Source: Corynebacterium sp. 122RC1
GTDB taxonomy: Bacteria; Actinomycetota; Actinomycetes; Mycobacteriales; Mycobacteriaceae
Direction of reading: 5' to 3'
Assembly (NCBI RefSeq): GCF_024580955.1
Contig: NZ_JANIKD010000012.1
Coordinates: 20,625 to 84,624 of the forward strand
DNA: 64,000 nucleotides
The notes below the pieces were generated by a model. The model worked only from the letters and a program-made list of their open reading frames with translations. It was not told the origin of the DNA and ran no database searches. The stretch's first letter is position 1. Each line of letters starts with the position of its first letter. The translations under genes and the position numbers were made by a program. Shown here in pieces: positions 54,152 to 63,831 of the stretch.

Positions 54152-56989
54152 ATGAGTGAAGACGCAGCTACTGGACCCGCATTCCGCTACAACGCAACGC
54201 TGGCAAACCAGATTGAAGGAACTTGGCAAAAGTTCTGGGTAGATCAGGGCACCTTCAATGCGCCAAACCCAGTGGGTGATTTGGCTGGTTCCGGAGAGCT
54301 TCCCAAGGACAAGCTCTTTGTTCAGGACATGTTCCCCTATCCCTCCGGTGCAGGACTTCACGTTGGTCACCCATTGGGATACATCGCCACGGACGTGTTC
54401 GCGCGCTTCAACCGAATGCTCGGCAAGAACGTGTTGCATACCCTCGGCTACGACGCGTTTGGTCTTCCCGCCGAACAGTACGCGATCCAGACCGGAACGC
54501 ACCCTCGAACCACCACGATGGCGAACATTGAGAACATGCGCCATCAGCTCGACATGCTCGGGCTGGGTCATGATCGCCGCCGAAGCGTGGCAACCACGGA
54601 CCCTGAGTTCTACAAGTGGACCCAGTGGATCTTCCTCCAGATTTTCAATGCATGGTTTGACCAGAGTCAGCAAAAGGCGCGTCCGATCGCCGAGCTCATC
54701 CCTCTGCTTGAGTCGGGTGAAGTACCAACCCCCGAGGAGTTCGGTGCCCCCTACTCTGAGCTGGACCACGTGGAACAGGCCAAGGTGCTGGATACCTTCC
54801 GCTTGGTCTATCGCTCCAATTCCACGGTGAACTGGTGCCCCGGCTTGGGTACGGTACTTGCAAATGAGGAGGTTACTGCGGATGGCCGTTCGGAGCGCGG
54901 TAACTTCCCAGTGTTCCGGAAGCAGTTGAGCCAGTGGATGATGCGCATCACTGCATACTCGGATCGATTGATTGATGATCTGGACCTTCTTGATTGGTCT
55001 GAAAAGGTCAAGAGCATGCAGCGCAACTGGATTGGGCGCTCGCGTGGTGCAGAGGTGGATTTTGAGGCGCAAGGCCACAAGCTCACCGTGTTCACTACCC
55101 GCCCGGACACGCTATTCGGTGCAACATACATGGTGCTGGCCCCTGAGCACGAGCTTGTGGACGTGCTCGTGGGCGAAAGCTATGAGGGCGTAGATGAGCG
55201 CTGGACGTTTGGGCAGTCCACTCCCGCGGAGGCTGTTGCGGTATACCGCCGCGCAATCGCCGCGAAGTCTGATGTGGAGCGTCAGGAGAATAAGGAAAAG
55301 ACTGGTGTCTTCTTGGGCACTTACGCCACGAACCCCGTTTCTGGTGAGCAGATTCCTGTATTCATTGGTGATTACGTCCTGACCGGCTACGGCACGGGCG
55401 CGATCATGGCGGTGCCGGCGCATGATACTCGCGACTACGAGTTTGCTACCGAGTTCGGGCTTCCAATCGTCCCAGTGCTGGACGGCGATGTGTCCACCGA
55501 GGCGTTCACTGAGGATGCGGCGCACATCAATTCTGCAAATGACCAGGGCCTTGACCTCAATGGGCTCGGCAAGCAGGACGCAATTGCCAGGGCAATTGAG
55601 TGGCTGTCTGAGCAGGGTAAGGGCGTGGAGAAGATTCAGTACAAGCTCCGCGACTGGCTGTTTGCACGTCAGCGCTACTGGGGTGAGCCCTTCCCCGTGG
55701 TTTACGACGAACACGGCCAAGCCCATGCATTGCCGGAATCGATGCTTCCGGTGGAGTTGCCCGAGGTGGCGGACTACAAGCCTGTTTCTTTTGATCCAGA
55801 GGACGCGGATTCTGAGCCGCAACCGCCGCTGGCAAAGGCCACTGAGTGGGTTCACGTGGAACTTGATCTGGGTGATGGGACAAAGAAGTACATCCGGGAT
55901 ACGAACGTGATGCCGCAGTGGGCGGGATCTTCTTGGTACCAGTTGCGCTACATCGACCCCACCAACGATGAGGCGTTCTGCAATATTGAAAACGAACGCT
56001 ACTGGACGGGACCGCGCCCTGAGGTGCATGGCCCGCAGGACCCAGGCGGTGTGGACTTGTATGTCGGCGGCGTGGAGCACGCTGTTTTGCACCTTCTGTA
56101 CTCCCGCTTCTGGCACAAGGTGCTGTTCGATCTGGGATACGTTACCTCCAAGGAGCCGTACCGCAGACTCTTCAACCAGGGCTACATTCAGGCATTCGCG
56201 TACACGGACTCCCGTGGCGTGTATGTGCCCGCGGCTGAAGTGGAGGAGCGCGATGGCAAGTTCTTCTACAACGGAGAAGAGGTGAACCAGGAATACGGCA
56301 AGATGGGTAAGTCGCTGAAGAATTCGGTGGCACCTGATGAGATTTGCCGCGATTTCGGTGCGGACACCCTTCGTGTATATGAGATGGCGATGGGCCCGCT
56401 GGATACCTCACGCCCGTGGGCTACAAAGGACGTGATCGGTTCTCACCGCTTCCTCCAGCGTCTGTGGCGCCTGGTGGTGAGCGAGGAGACTGGTGAGCTA
56501 GTGACCACCGAGGCCGCGCTCACACAGGATGATCTGAAAGCCCTTCACCGCACGATCGCTGGTATCCGCGATGACTACGAGGGCCTGCGCATCAACACGG
56601 TGGTGGCAAAGGCGATCGAGTACGTCAATTACCTCACCAAGAACTACCCTGCTGGCGCGCCGCGCGAGGCAATCGAGCCACTGGTCATCATGATCGCCCC
56701 GGTGGCTCCGCACATTGCGGAGGAACTCTGGAGCCGCCTCGGCCACCAGGGGACCATTACGTTCGTATCGTTCCCCGCATTCGATGAACAGTACCTGACC
56801 GATGATGAAATTGAGCTACCGGTGCAGGTTAATGGCAAGGTGAGGGGTCGCATCATGGTGCCTGCCGACGCCGCCCAGGATCACATCATCGAACTCGCCG
56901 TTGCGGGGGTTGCGGCTCATCTCGAGGGCAAGACCGTGGTGAAGCAAATTGTGGTTCCGGGCAGGATGGTGAACCTCGTAGTGAAATAG
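54152..56989 (+). CDS. leuS: Leucyl-tRNA synthetase
   Basis: The 945-residue class I synthetase charges tRNA-Leu. The HIGH motif appears as HVGHPLGY at about residue 70 and the KMSKS motif as KMGKS near residue 715, a Gly variant that is common in actinobacterial LeuRS. The CP1 editing domain is visible in [23 protein letters not shown] and [22 protein letters not shown] near 330-430. [22 protein letters not shown] is also diagnostic. No T-box is seen upstream; the mRNA is probably leaderless. A perfect parS begins four bases after its stop. Confidence 0.98.
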   Translation: MSEDAATGPAFRYNATLANQIEGTWQKFWVDQGTFNAPNPVGDLAGSGELPKDKLFVQDMFPYPSGAGLHVGHPLGYIATDVFARFNRMLGKNVLHTLGYDAFGLPAEQYAIQTGTHPRTTTMANIENMRHQLDMLGLGHDRRRSVATTDPEFYKWTQWIFLQIFNAWFDQSQQKARPIAELIPLLESGEVPTPEEFGAPYSELDHVEQAKVLDTFRLVYRSNSTVNWCPGLGTVLANEEVTADGRSERGNFPVFRKQLSQWMMRITAYSDRLIDDLDLLDWSEKVKSMQRNWIGRSRGAEVDFEAQGHKLTVFTTRPDTLFGATYMVLAPEHELVDVLVGESYEGVDERWTFGQSTPAEAVAVYRRAIAAKSDVERQENKEKTGVFLGTYATNPVSGEQIPVFIGDYVLTGYGTGAIMAVPAHDTRDYEFATEFGLPIVPVLDGDVSTEAFTEDAAHINSANDQGLDLNGLGKQDAIARAIEWLSEQGKGVEKIQYKLRDWLFARQRYWGEPFPVVYDEHGQAHALPESMLPVELPEVADYKPVSFDPEDADSEPQPPLAKATEWVHVELDLGDGTKKYIRDTNVMPQWAGSSWYQLRYIDPTNDEAFCNIENERYWTGPRPEVHGPQDPGGVDLYVGGVEHAVLHLLYSRFWHKVLFDLGYVTSKEPYRRLFNQGYIQAFAYTDSRGVYVPAAEVEERDGKFFYNGEEVNQEYGKMGKSLKNSVAPDEICRDFGADTLRVYEMAMGPLDTSRPWATKDVIGSHRFLQRLWRLVVSEETGELVTTEAALTQDDLKALHRTIAGIRDDYEGLRINTVVAKAIEYVNYLTKNYPAGAPREAIEPLVIMIAPVAPHIAEELWSRLGHQGTITFVSFPAFDEQYLTDDEIELPVQVNGKVRGRIMVPADAAQDHIIELAVAGVAAHLEGKTVVKQIVVPGRMVNLVVK

Positions 56990-56992
56990 CAA

Positions 56993-57008
56993 TGTTTCAC
57001 GTGAAACA
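56993..57008. other. parS site, perfect, over the -35 area of the thi promoter
   Basis: TGTTTCACGTGAAACA, between the leuS stop and the TAGAAT box at 57015. A -35 element with 17-base spacing would fall at 56992-56997, inside the site. Confidence 0.97.
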
Positions 57009-57014
57009 TTGCAG

Positions 57015-57020
57015 TAGAAT
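57015..57020 (+). promoter_or_regulatory. -10 box TAGAAT of the thi operon
   Basis: TAGAAT precedes the TPP aptamer by eight bases, so transcription should start at about 57027. Confidence 0.6.
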
Positions 57021-57028
57021 CTAAGCAT

Positions 57029-57098
57029 TGGTTTGGGGTGCCTTCGGGCTGAGAACATACCCATTGAACCTGATCTAGTTCGTACTAGCGAAGGAAAA
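57029..57098 (+). promoter_or_regulatory. TPP riboswitch (THI element)
   Basis: The segment holds GGGGTGCC, GGCTGAGA, ACCCATTGAACCTGATCTAG and TACTAGCGAAGGAAA in order, the conserved parts of the thiamine pyrophosphate aptamer. The GAAGGAA at its 3' end is also the thiM ribosome binding site, so binding of TPP probably hides that site (translational control). No terminator lies between aptamer and thiM. Confidence 0.93.
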
Positions 57099-57102
57099 CC
57101 GC

Positions 57103-57900
57103 ATGGATTCTGCTATTTTGGCGTCCATTGACACCCTGAGAAACACCACTCCCCTGGTTCAATGCCTTACAAATCAGGTAGTCAGCCAGGTCACTGCAAA
57201 CGCCCTGTTGGCTGCGGGTGCCACGCCAGCGATGTGCGACACCCCAGAGGAATCTAGGGAATTCGCACATGTGGCTGACGGAGTGCTGATCAATGCCGGC
57301 ACGCCCAGCGAGCAACAGTACGCCGGGATGCGTGGGGCAATGCGGGGTGCCGCTGAGACAAATACCCCGTGGGTACTCGACCCCGTCGCGGCGGGCGCGT
57401 TACCTTATCGTACGCAGTTTTATCAGGAAGCACTCGCGCACTCCCCTATCGTGATCCGCGGGAACGCCTCAGAAATTGCGGCGCTGGCGGGTGTCGGCAC
57501 GGGCGGGCGCGGTGTTGATGCTACGGATGCTGTCGCTCCTCATGTTGCACAGGCACTCGCTGAAAGTAGCGGTTCGATTGTTGCTGTCTCCGGGCCTAAA
57601 GATCTTGTTGTGAGCCAGCAAGGTTTCACGTGGATCGCGGGTGGACACCCCACCATGGCGCTGGTGATTGGCACAGGATGTTTTCTCGGGGCATTGTGCG
57701 CTGCCTATGCTGGCGCAGCGCGTAACGAAGGTTTGGATCTTCACTGGGCAATCGTCGCGGCGCATGCGCACACAAAGGCGGCAGGTGCGGTTGCCGGGGA
57801 GCAGTTTGCGCAGCAACCGGGCTCGTTTGCGGTTGCGTGGTTGGATGCGTTGCACCAATTGAGCGCCGCGGAGATTTTGCAGAGGGTGGAGCTGGCGTGA
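57103..57900 (+). CDS. thiM: Hydroxyethylthiazole kinase
   Basis: The 265-residue ribokinase-like enzyme phosphorylates hydroxyethylthiazole in thiamine salvage. TPLVQCLTNQVVSQVTANALLAAGATPAM and NAGTPSEQQYAGMRGAM are the family openings; WVLDPVAAGAL, VIRGNASEIAALAG and the nucleotide-binding VIGTGCFLGALCAAY (with Gly-Thr-Gly-Cys) complete it. It starts five bases after the riboswitch and overlaps thiE (TGATG). Confidence 0.95.
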   Translation: MDSAILASIDTLRNTTPLVQCLTNQVVSQVTANALLAAGATPAMCDTPEESREFAHVADGVLINAGTPSEQQYAGMRGAMRGAAETNTPWVLDPVAAGALPYRTQFYQEALAHSPIVIRGNASEIAALAGVGTGGRGVDATDAVAPHVAQALAESSGSIVAVSGPKDLVVSQQGFTWIAGGHPTMALVIGTGCFLGALCAAYAGAARNEGLDLHWAIVAAHAHTKAAGAVAGEQFAQQPGSFAVAWLDALHQLSAAEILQRVELA

Positions 57901-58520
57901 TGTGGGATTTGTATCTTGTCACAGACCCCTCCTACCAAGTGGACTTGCCAGAATTTGTCGCACGCGCCGTATCCGGTGGTGTTTCGGTGGTCCAGTTGCG
58001 GGATAAGCACGCTGACACTGATTCTTTCCGGGCCCAAGCAATAGCTCTGCAACAAGCCATCCCGCACATCCCAATTTTTGTGAATGACCGCGTTGAGATC
58101 GCGCAGGAATTGGGTCTCCACTTGCATATTGGTCAGTCGGATATGCCGTATGAGCAGGCTCGTGCGCTGCTTCCGGAAGAACAGATGATTGGGCTCACCA
58201 TTGAAACCATGGCGCAGTGGCGTGCGTGTGTAGACCTTGGGATTCGCTTGCCTGATGTCATCGGTTTGGGGCCCGTGGAGGCTACAGCCACGAAGCCCGA
58301 CGCCCCCGAGGCCATCGGTGTTGCGGGAGTTGTGGAGATTGCGCAGGAGGCAAGAGGTAGGGGTGTTGCGTGCGTGGCCATCGGAGGAGTGGATGAGCGC
58401 AACGCCAAAGATTTGGCGCCCCACGTGGATGGGCTGTGCGTGGTGTCGGCGATCATGGGGGCGCAGGATCCGGCACAAGCCGCAAAAAGATTGCGCACAA
58501 TGTTTCAGGGGGGTAAATGA
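57900..58520 (+). CDS. thiE: Thiamine-phosphate synthase
   Basis: The 206-residue TIM barrel joins HMP pyrophosphate and thiazole phosphate. Conserved segments are LYLVTDPS, VSGGVSVVQLRDKHADTDSFRAQA (substrate Lys), FVNDRVEIAQELGLHLHIGQSDM, IGLGPVEATATKPDAP and VAIGGVDERNAKDL. Spacing to thiM (TGATG) and to thiD (four-base overlap) indicates one coupled operon. Confidence 0.96.
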   Translation: MWDLYLVTDPSYQVDLPEFVARAVSGGVSVVQLRDKHADTDSFRAQAIALQQAIPHIPIFVNDRVEIAQELGLHLHIGQSDMPYEQARALLPEEQMIGLTIETMAQWRACVDLGIRLPDVIGLGPVEATATKPDAPEAIGVAGVVEIAQEARGRGVACVAIGGVDERNAKDLAPHVDGLCVVSAIMGAQDPAQAAKRLRTMFQGGK

Positions 58521-59326
58521 TCCCCAACGTTCTTTCCATCGCTGGAACTGATCCCACCGGAGGGGCAGGCATCCACGCCGATCTGAAGTCCATCGCCGCA
58601 GCCGGTGGGCATGGCATGGCGGTGGTGACCTCGCTGGTCGCACAAAATACACTAGGTGTTCGCTCCATCCACACTCCCCCACCTGAATTTCTGTACGAGC
58701 AGCTCCTCGCGGTGAGCGATGACGTCCGGATTGATGCGCTAAAGGTGGGCATGCTCGGTTCCCCGGGCATTATCGCGGTGGTGAAGCGATGGCTTGAGGA
58801 GGTCAAGCCTGAGCACGTGGTGATTGATCCGGTGATGGTCACTACCTCGGGGCACCGTCTGCTGAGCCCGGAGGCTGAAAATAGCCTTCGGGAGGTTCTG
58901 CCTGCGGCAACGATGATTACGCCGAATGTTCCGGAGCTTGCGGTTTTAGCCAATGTTTCACGTGAAACCATCAAAAACTTGGAGCAGGCCATTCAGATCG
59001 CTCAACACCTTGCGGAACAATTTGATGTGCAAGTGGTGGTGGAGGCCGGACACCTCAGTGGTCCTGAGGCGGGCAATGCGTTGGTGAACAAGCAGGGCGT
59101 GCTCGCCACGGCGCCGTCACAGCGCGTGGAGACGAACAACACGCACGGCACAGGCTGCTCGCTCTCCTCGGCGCTCGCGACAAGGCTCGGCATGGGCGAG
59201 ACGCCGGCGGAGGCCTTGCGTTGGGCAACGGATTGGCTGCACGGCGCGATTGTGCATGCGGAAGCGCTCAGCGTCGGCCAGGGTAACGGCCCGGTGCACC
59301 ACTTTTGGCGTCAAGAGGTGCAGTAG
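58517..59326 (+). CDS. thiD: Hydroxymethylpyrimidine/phosphomethylpyrimidine kinase
   Basis: The 269-residue kinase makes HMP pyrophosphate. It starts MIPNVLSIAGTDPTGGAGIHADLKSIAAAGGHGMAVVTSLVAQNTLGV, and continues with KVGMLGSPGII, VIDPVMVTTSGHRLLSPEA, ITPNVPELAVL and the ATP-site NTHGTGCSLSSALATRL. A one-mismatch parS encodes NVSRETIKN near residue 148. ThiC, ThiG and the other genes of de novo synthesis are not in this window. Its 3' end overlaps the minus-strand neighbour by 16 bases. Confidence 0.96.
   Translation: MIPNVLSIAGTDPTGGAGIHADLKSIAAAGGHGMAVVTSLVAQNTLGVRSIHTPPPEFLYEQLLAVSDDVRIDALKVGMLGSPGIIAVVKRWLEEVKPEHVVIDPVMVTTSGHRLLSPEAENSLREVLPAATMITPNVPELAVLANVSRETIKNLEQAIQIAQHLAEQFDVQVVVEAGHLSGPEAGNALVNKQGVLATAPSQRVETNNTHGTGCSLSSALATRLGMGETPAEALRWATDWLHGAIVHAEALSVGQGNGPVHHFWRQEVQ
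58954..58969. other. parS site, one mismatch, inside thiD
   Basis: TGTTTCACGTGAAACC differs only at the last base. It encodes NVSRET. Confidence 0.85.
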
Positions 59327-60690
59327 GCAGTTGCCGCTGGTATGAAACGCGCAATGCGTGACGCGCTGGTTGGCGCCTCGCCAAACTCGGTCTGAGCGCT
59401 GAGTTTTGCGGCCACCGCGTGGACTTGCACCCCGCGTGCAATGGTTGCCAAGGACCACTCGCCCCAGCGGGCACCGTATGCGCCGAGGATGCCGGCGAGG
59501 ACGTCCCCAGAGCCCGGGGTGGCAAGCCACGAGTTACCAATGTTGATGTTCCACGTGAAACCATCAGGGGCGGCAATCACGGTGCGGCGCCCTTTGCGGA
59601 GAATGTACGTCCCCGTCTCCTGCGCCGCCTCGGTAACGGGTTGGGTACCAAACAGCGCCTCGTACTCCCCGGCGTGGGGAGTAATCAGAGTGGGAGCGCT
59701 GCGGCGTGAAAGATCGGAAGGCGTGATGAAACCAAGTCCGCTGGCATCAATAAGAAGGGGCAGTTCCGTTTCCATGAGGGAAGCTTCGTGACGGGAAACC
59801 CCCGGCCCATACACCCATGCTTGGCAGCGTCCCGCCTCCCCGAAACTCTCGGTAGCCACAACCTCAGGCGCCCACGCCAGCACCTCGCTGGAGCACGGAC
59901 CGACATAACGCACCATCGCGGAGGTCGCCTGCACAGCGGCGTATGTAGCCAATACTGCCGCGCCGGGATACTTCGGTGATCCCGCGACCACACCAGCCAC
60001 CCCTGCATATTTGTTGTCTTCCACGCGCGGCTCCAGCGAAGGGAGCGGAAAAGCCACGCCGTCTGCAAGATCTACGTACTGTGTTGCTGCCTCGTGGGCA
60101 CGTAGGGCCGCGCTGAGTGCGGTGCCGGCGGCGTCGGAAATGTCATGGCAACGCACAGTGCCGCAGTTGTTGCTGAGTGCGTGTGCAACGCGGAGGCCGC
60201 CGAAGGTCACGCTGAGGTCGGCGCGGACGCCATCGCCGGCTCCGGTGTCGGCGTCAATGCCGGTGGGGATGTCCACGGAGACTACGCGCCGTGCCGACGC
60301 GGCCAAGCGTCCCCATAATGCGGCAGTGCGCGCGTCCATCGGAGCGGAGCCGAGCCCCTGAATGGCGTCCACAAGGACGTAGTTTGTCCATGAGGGGGTG
60401 GTCACTATTGGCCCAGGGTAGGCCGCCATCGCCGGCGGGTGCGCTTTGCCTTCGGGGTGGATGAGGACCACTTCGACGTCGTGCCCTTGGGAGTGCAGGA
60501 TCGAGGCCGCGTAGAGGCCGTCGCCGCCGTTGCCCCCGCCACCCACAGCGAACACGGTGGGCCCGCCTAGCGCGCTGAGCTCGCCTGCAAGGTGCGCTGC
60601 CGCTTGTTTCATGAGGAAGTCCGGCGGTGACTGCTCGATCATCGGCGTTTCCACCGCGCGGATGGTGCTGCTGAGGTAGGCGGGTTGCAT
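59311..60690 (-). CDS. nnr: Bifunctional NAD(P)H-hydrate epimerase / ADP-dependent dehydratase
   Basis: The 459-residue fusion repairs hydrated NADH and NADPH. The N-terminal YjeF-type epimerase is seen in TVFAVGGGGNGGDGLYAASILHSQGHDVEVV and VVSVDIPTGIDADTG, though the first loop is shortened relative to E. coli YjeF. The C-terminal ribokinase-like dehydratase has SRRSAPTLITPHAGEYEALFG and NSWLATPGSGDVLAGILGAYGARWGEW. A two-mismatch parS encodes DGFTWNI near residue 381. It is convergent with thiD. Confidence 0.9.
   Translation of the reverse strand: MQPAYLSSTIRAVETPMIEQSPPDFLMKQAAAHLAGELSALGGPTVFAVGGGGNGGDGLYAASILHSQGHDVEVVLIHPEGKAHPPAMAAYPGPIVTTPSWTNYVLVDAIQGLGSAPMDARTAALWGRLAASARRVVSVDIPTGIDADTGAGDGVRADLSVTFGGLRVAHALSNNCGTVRCHDISDAAGTALSAALRAHEAATQYVDLADGVAFPLPSLEPRVEDNKYAGVAGVVAGSPKYPGAAVLATYAAVQATSAMVRYVGPCSSEVLAWAPEVVATESFGEAGRCQAWVYGPGVSRHEASLMETELPLLIDASGLGFITPSDLSRRSAPTLITPHAGEYEALFGTQPVTEAAQETGTYILRKGRRTVIAAPDGFTWNINIGNSWLATPGSGDVLAGILGAYGARWGEWSLATIARGVQVHAVAAKLSAQTEFGEAPTSASRIARFIPAATAYCTS
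59547..59562. other. parS-like site, two mismatches
   Basis: TGTTCCACGTGAAACC inside the nnr gene, encoding GFTWN, the same peptide as in the chrS-like gene. Confidence 0.6.
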
Positions 60691-60699
60691 GCCTTTAAC

Positions 60700-61506
60700 C
60701 TACTCCTGGCAGCCGGGACACCAGAAGAGGTTGCGGCCTTCCATGACCTGCATGGCGATTGGCGTGCCGCAGACGTAGCAGGGCTGCCCGGCGCGTCGGT
60801 AGACGTACACTTCCCCGCCGTGGTCGTCTTTGCGTGGCGCGCGACCCATCGCCTCGGGTGTGTGTTCGGGGCGGACGGTGTCGATACGGCCTGATTCCAT
60901 GCCTTCTTCCATGAGGAATACCAGGTCTTCCCAAATTGGGCGAAGTTTCACGTGAAACCCTGGTGTAAAAGGCGAGATTCCTAAGCGGAACAGCGTTTCT
61001 GCCCGGTAGATATTGCCCACTCCGGGGAAGAGGCTTTGGTCCATGAGCAGTGAGCCGATGCTTCGCCGAGATCGCTGCACCTTCGCCTCCACCGCCGCGT
61101 AGGTGTGCGGGTCGAAAGGCAGAAGCGGGTCGGCTCCGAGCTTTCCGACGATCCCCTCCACCGCATCGGCGTCGAGCAGGCGGCAAAATTGCGGCCCGCG
61201 GAGGTTTGCTGCCACGGTAGTGTTGGCAATTTGGAGGCGGATTTGGCCCCATTGTTCATGAGGGGGTTCAAAGCGCCATGAGCCGATCAAACCTAAATGC
61301 ACGTACACATAGCGCTCGGGCGTGGGGACGTCGAATTCTACAAACAAGTGTTTTCCGTGGGCCCGCGCAGCCACCAGTTCCGAGCCGTCGAGGAGCGCGG
61401 CCTCGGCGGCGAAGCGGCCTTGGGGTGAACGCACGTGCACCGTGCCGCCGCTGAACGCGGTGTTGATGTCCCGTGCGAGGCGGTGGATCACATGACCTTC
61501 AGGCAT
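60700..61506 (-). CDS. Fpg/Nei-family DNA glycosylase (Nei-type)
   Basis: The 268-residue enzyme removes oxidised bases and nicks DNA. It starts PEGH, with the catalytic Pro2 and Glu3; the His-type second residue after PEG indicates the actinobacterial Nei branch. LFPGVGNIYRAETLFRLGISPF is the helix-two-turn-helix, and the C-terminal zinc finger is CYVCGTPIAMQVMEGRNLFWCPGC. A two-mismatch parS encodes GFHVKL. It stands nine bases from the nnr gene on the same strand. Confidence 0.93.
   Translation of the reverse strand: MPEGHVIHRLARDINTAFSGGTVHVRSPQGRFAAEAALLDGSELVAARAHGKHLFVEFDVPTPERYVYVHLGLIGSWRFEPPHEQWGQIRLQIANTTVAANLRGPQFCRLLDADAVEGIVGKLGADPLLPFDPHTYAAVEAKVQRSRRSIGSLLMDQSLFPGVGNIYRAETLFRLGISPFTPGFHVKLRPIWEDLVFLMEEGMESGRIDTVRPEHTPEAMGRAPRKDDHGGEVYVYRRAGQPCYVCGTPIAMQVMEGRNLFWCPGCQE
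60944..60959. other. parS-like site, two mismatches
   Basis: AGTTTCACGTGAAACC inside the Nei-type gene. This is the rightmost parS-like site in the window. Confidence 0.65.
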
Positions 61507-61836
61507 AGCTTTAGGGTAGCGAATTCACTGCCGCCGCACCCAAACCCCGCACCCAAACGCAAAACCTGAATAGAACGTCAAAAGTAACAAAGATCATATC
61601 AATTCCAAATCGTTCCCCCCATCTCACACTGTCAAAACGCCACATGAGCAAATGGGCCCACACTCATACCCATGAATACCTCTAAAGCCCAGCACAACGC
61701 CTTGATGCAACCCAAAGTTACAACCATAAAACTGATTCTTGTTCAACAATGCTGTGGCGGAGTTTGCTGAGGCGATTTATCAACGCTATCCCAGAGATTC
61801 TCACGCAATTCTTGGCTGAGAGAGGAAAGGGCGCTC
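61507..61836. other. Gap with no gene recognised
   Basis: 330 bases, AT-rich for this genome. It lies upstream of the decayed surface-protein gene and may hold its old promoter; no clear motif is seen. Confidence 0.5.
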
Positions 61837-62794
61837 GTGAACTTTCACCGTGTGTTATTCAAGCGGGTTTTGGTGGTTTTCGCCGGTCTGCTTGCAACAA
61901 TTGCATTAATTTTGCAGATCACGCCGGCTACTTCGAGTGCGGCGGATGGGCAGTTGAGTACGAGTGCGCGCAATGCGCTCACAGTACCTACTAACTCGAT
62001 GTCGCAGTTTGGTATGAACATCAACTGTCTGGTGGCCGGCGGTGGGCTACACCAATGCAGGCGAGAACACCGGTGAGGTCACCGGCGCGCCGCAGGTGAA
62101 GCTTTTCAAGCGAGTGAACCCCACCACCGATCCGGTGTATGCGGGTCAGCTTCTCACCTTCACGATGGAATATGACCGCGAGTGGCGCGTCACCGGCACT
62201 ACCGGCCTGCTCACCACCTTGGTGGATCAACTCCCAGAAGAGTATGAGTTTGTTGATTTCACCCTCAACGGCATCGCCGCGGATGCGCAATTTGCTAAAG
62301 ATGCAGACGGCAACACCCCTTGGTACTACGACGCCGATACCCACCAGGTTCGTGTGAACATCGACCGTGCGGTGCATGATAACCTCTCCCGCGGCGGCGT
62401 GGCTCACAAGATTTCTTACGTCATCCGGGTGAAAGACAACGTTGATGGCTGTGGCACCCGCACCGAGCAAGGGGATCGCGCCTACCGACGCGCCCAAGGC
62501 CACCGCTGAGCCAAGCGGTCCTGCGGCAACGGTGAAGAAGGTTGCACAGGGAGCATTGGCAAACACTGGTGCCTACGCCTTTGACCTCCGCGAGGGCTGG
62601 ACTGACGCCAACGGTACCCTTCACACCTTCGATGCTGTGGCCAATGAGTATGTCCGTGTGTGGATTGAGGACTTCACCACTGAAAGCGGCAACCGCGCTA
62701 TCCGCGGTAACGTCTGGTACGAGACGTTTCGCCTGCGTATGAGCAGCCCGCAAGAAGGCGGAGAAAACACTGGCAACCAGCCAGATGTTGGGTA
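61837..62794 (+). pseudogene. Decayed surface protein gene with DUF11-like repeats
   Basis: Three frames carry successive parts of one protein. Frame 1 from GTG 61837 gives a signal peptide (FKRVLVVFAGLLATIALILQ, then ATSSAADG). Near 62030 it moves to frame 2, which reads PQVKLFKRVNPTTDPVYAGQLLTFTMEYD and QLPEEYEFVDFTLNGIAADAQF, a DUF11-like repeat. Near 62450 it passes to frame 3 with PTDAPKATAEPSGPAATVKKVAQGALANTG and RAIRGNVWYETF. A hydrophobic stretch in yet another frame near 62820 may be the remains of a C-terminal anchor. The whole is far shorter than intact DUF11 adhesins. Sequencing indels cannot be excluded, but several breaks make decay more likely. Confidence 0.75.
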
Positions 62795-62884
62795 GCAAAA
62801 GCGGTACCAGCTTCCCTGCAACCGCACCGCCCACTGTGACCGGCGTCCTGTTTGCCGTGGGGGCGTCGGTAAGCGTGAGGAGAG

Positions 62885-62890
62885 TAGAAT
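62885..62890 (+). promoter_or_regulatory. -10 box TAGAAT of a leaderless promoter
   Basis: TAGAAT is followed by eight bases and GTG 62899. Confidence 0.6.
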
Positions 62891-62898
62891 GGTGCCTC

Positions 62899-63831
62899 GT
62901 GGCACAAAGCAAAATCCTCTTGTATTACAAGTTCACCCCTATCGCTGACCCCAAGGCGCTGATGCTTTGGCAGCGGGAGCTGTGTGAGCTGCTCGGACTG
63001 AAAGGCCGCATCCTCATCTCAGAGCACGGCATCAACGGAACCGTGGGTGGGCCAATGGATGCGTGCAAGGCGTATGTGCGGAAATTCCGCGAATACCCAG
63101 GGTTCCGCGGCACCGAGTTCAAGTGGTCCGAAGGCGGGGCGGAGGATTTCCCCAAGCTCAGCGTGAAGGTACGCGATGAGATCGTGGCCTTTGGCGCACC
63201 TGGGGAGCTGAAGGTGGATGAGCGCGGCGTGGTTGGCGGCGGCGTGCACCTGAAGCCGGAAGAAGTAAACAAGCTGGTCGAGGAACGCGGCGATGAAGTG
63301 GTGTTCTTCGATGGGCGCAACGCAATGGAGGCACAGATTGGCAAGTTCAAAAACGCCGTTGTGCCAGACGTGAACACCACGCACGATTTCATCCGTGAGC
63401 TGGAATCCGGCAAATATGACTGGATGAAAGACAAGCCGGTGATCTCCTACTGCACCGGCGGCATCCGCTGCGAGATCCTCTCCTCCCTCATGAAGAACCG
63501 CGGCTTCAAAGAGGTCTACCAAATTGATGGTGGCATTGTGCGCTACGGCGAAAAGTATGGCAACGACGGCCTCTGGGAAGGCTCGCTATACGTCTTTGAC
63601 AAGCGCATGCACATGGAGTTCGGCGCCGGCGTGGAAGACCCAGGCTTCATCCAACTCGGCCACTGCGTGCAATGTGGTGCGGCCACCAACAAGTTTGAGC
63701 ACTGCATCAATGAGGACAACTGCCGTGAGCTGGTCCTCATGTGCCCAAGTTGTTACGAGAACGTGGAAACCCGTAACTGCGGACGGGAGGACTGCAAAGA
63801 AGTAGCCCGCCAAGCAGCGCTTGCTGGCTAA
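62899..63831 (+). CDS. trhO: tRNA uridine(34) hydroxylase (rhodanese domain, TrhO)
   Basis: The 310-residue protein has an N-terminal acylphosphatase-like part ([47 protein letters not shown]) and a rhodanese domain with the catalytic Cys in [15 protein letters not shown] near residue 180. It ends with a Cys-rich zinc-binding part ([34 protein letters not shown]). TrhO hydroxylates U34 of certain tRNAs. GTG 62899 is preferred because of the TAGAAT box eight bases upstream; the open frame extends back into the decayed gene. Confidence 0.94.
   Translation: MAQSKILLYYKFTPIADPKALMLWQRELCELLGLKGRILISEHGINGTVGGPMDACKAYVRKFREYPGFRGTEFKWSEGGAEDFPKLSVKVRDEIVAFGAPGELKVDERGVVGGGVHLKPEEVNKLVEERGDEVVFFDGRNAMEAQIGKFKNAVVPDVNTTHDFIRELESGKYDWMKDKPVISYCTGGIRCEILSSLMKNRGFKEVYQIDGGIVRYGEKYGNDGLWEGSLYVFDKRMHMEFGAGVEDPGFIQLGHCVQCGAATNKFEHCINEDNCRELVLMCPSCYENVETRNCGREDCKEVARQAALAG

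Noticed and set aside
55112..56116. 334-codon minus-strand frame opposite leuS
   Set aside because: Antisense shadow of a conserved gene.
57622..57637. parS-like GGTTTCACGTGGATCG in thiM
   Set aside because: Only one half-site is intact, so the palindrome is lost.
62421..62912. 163-codon minus-strand frame with a hydrophobic stretch opposite the decayed gene
   Set aside because: It is antisense to the surface-protein fragments and has no plausible start or motif.
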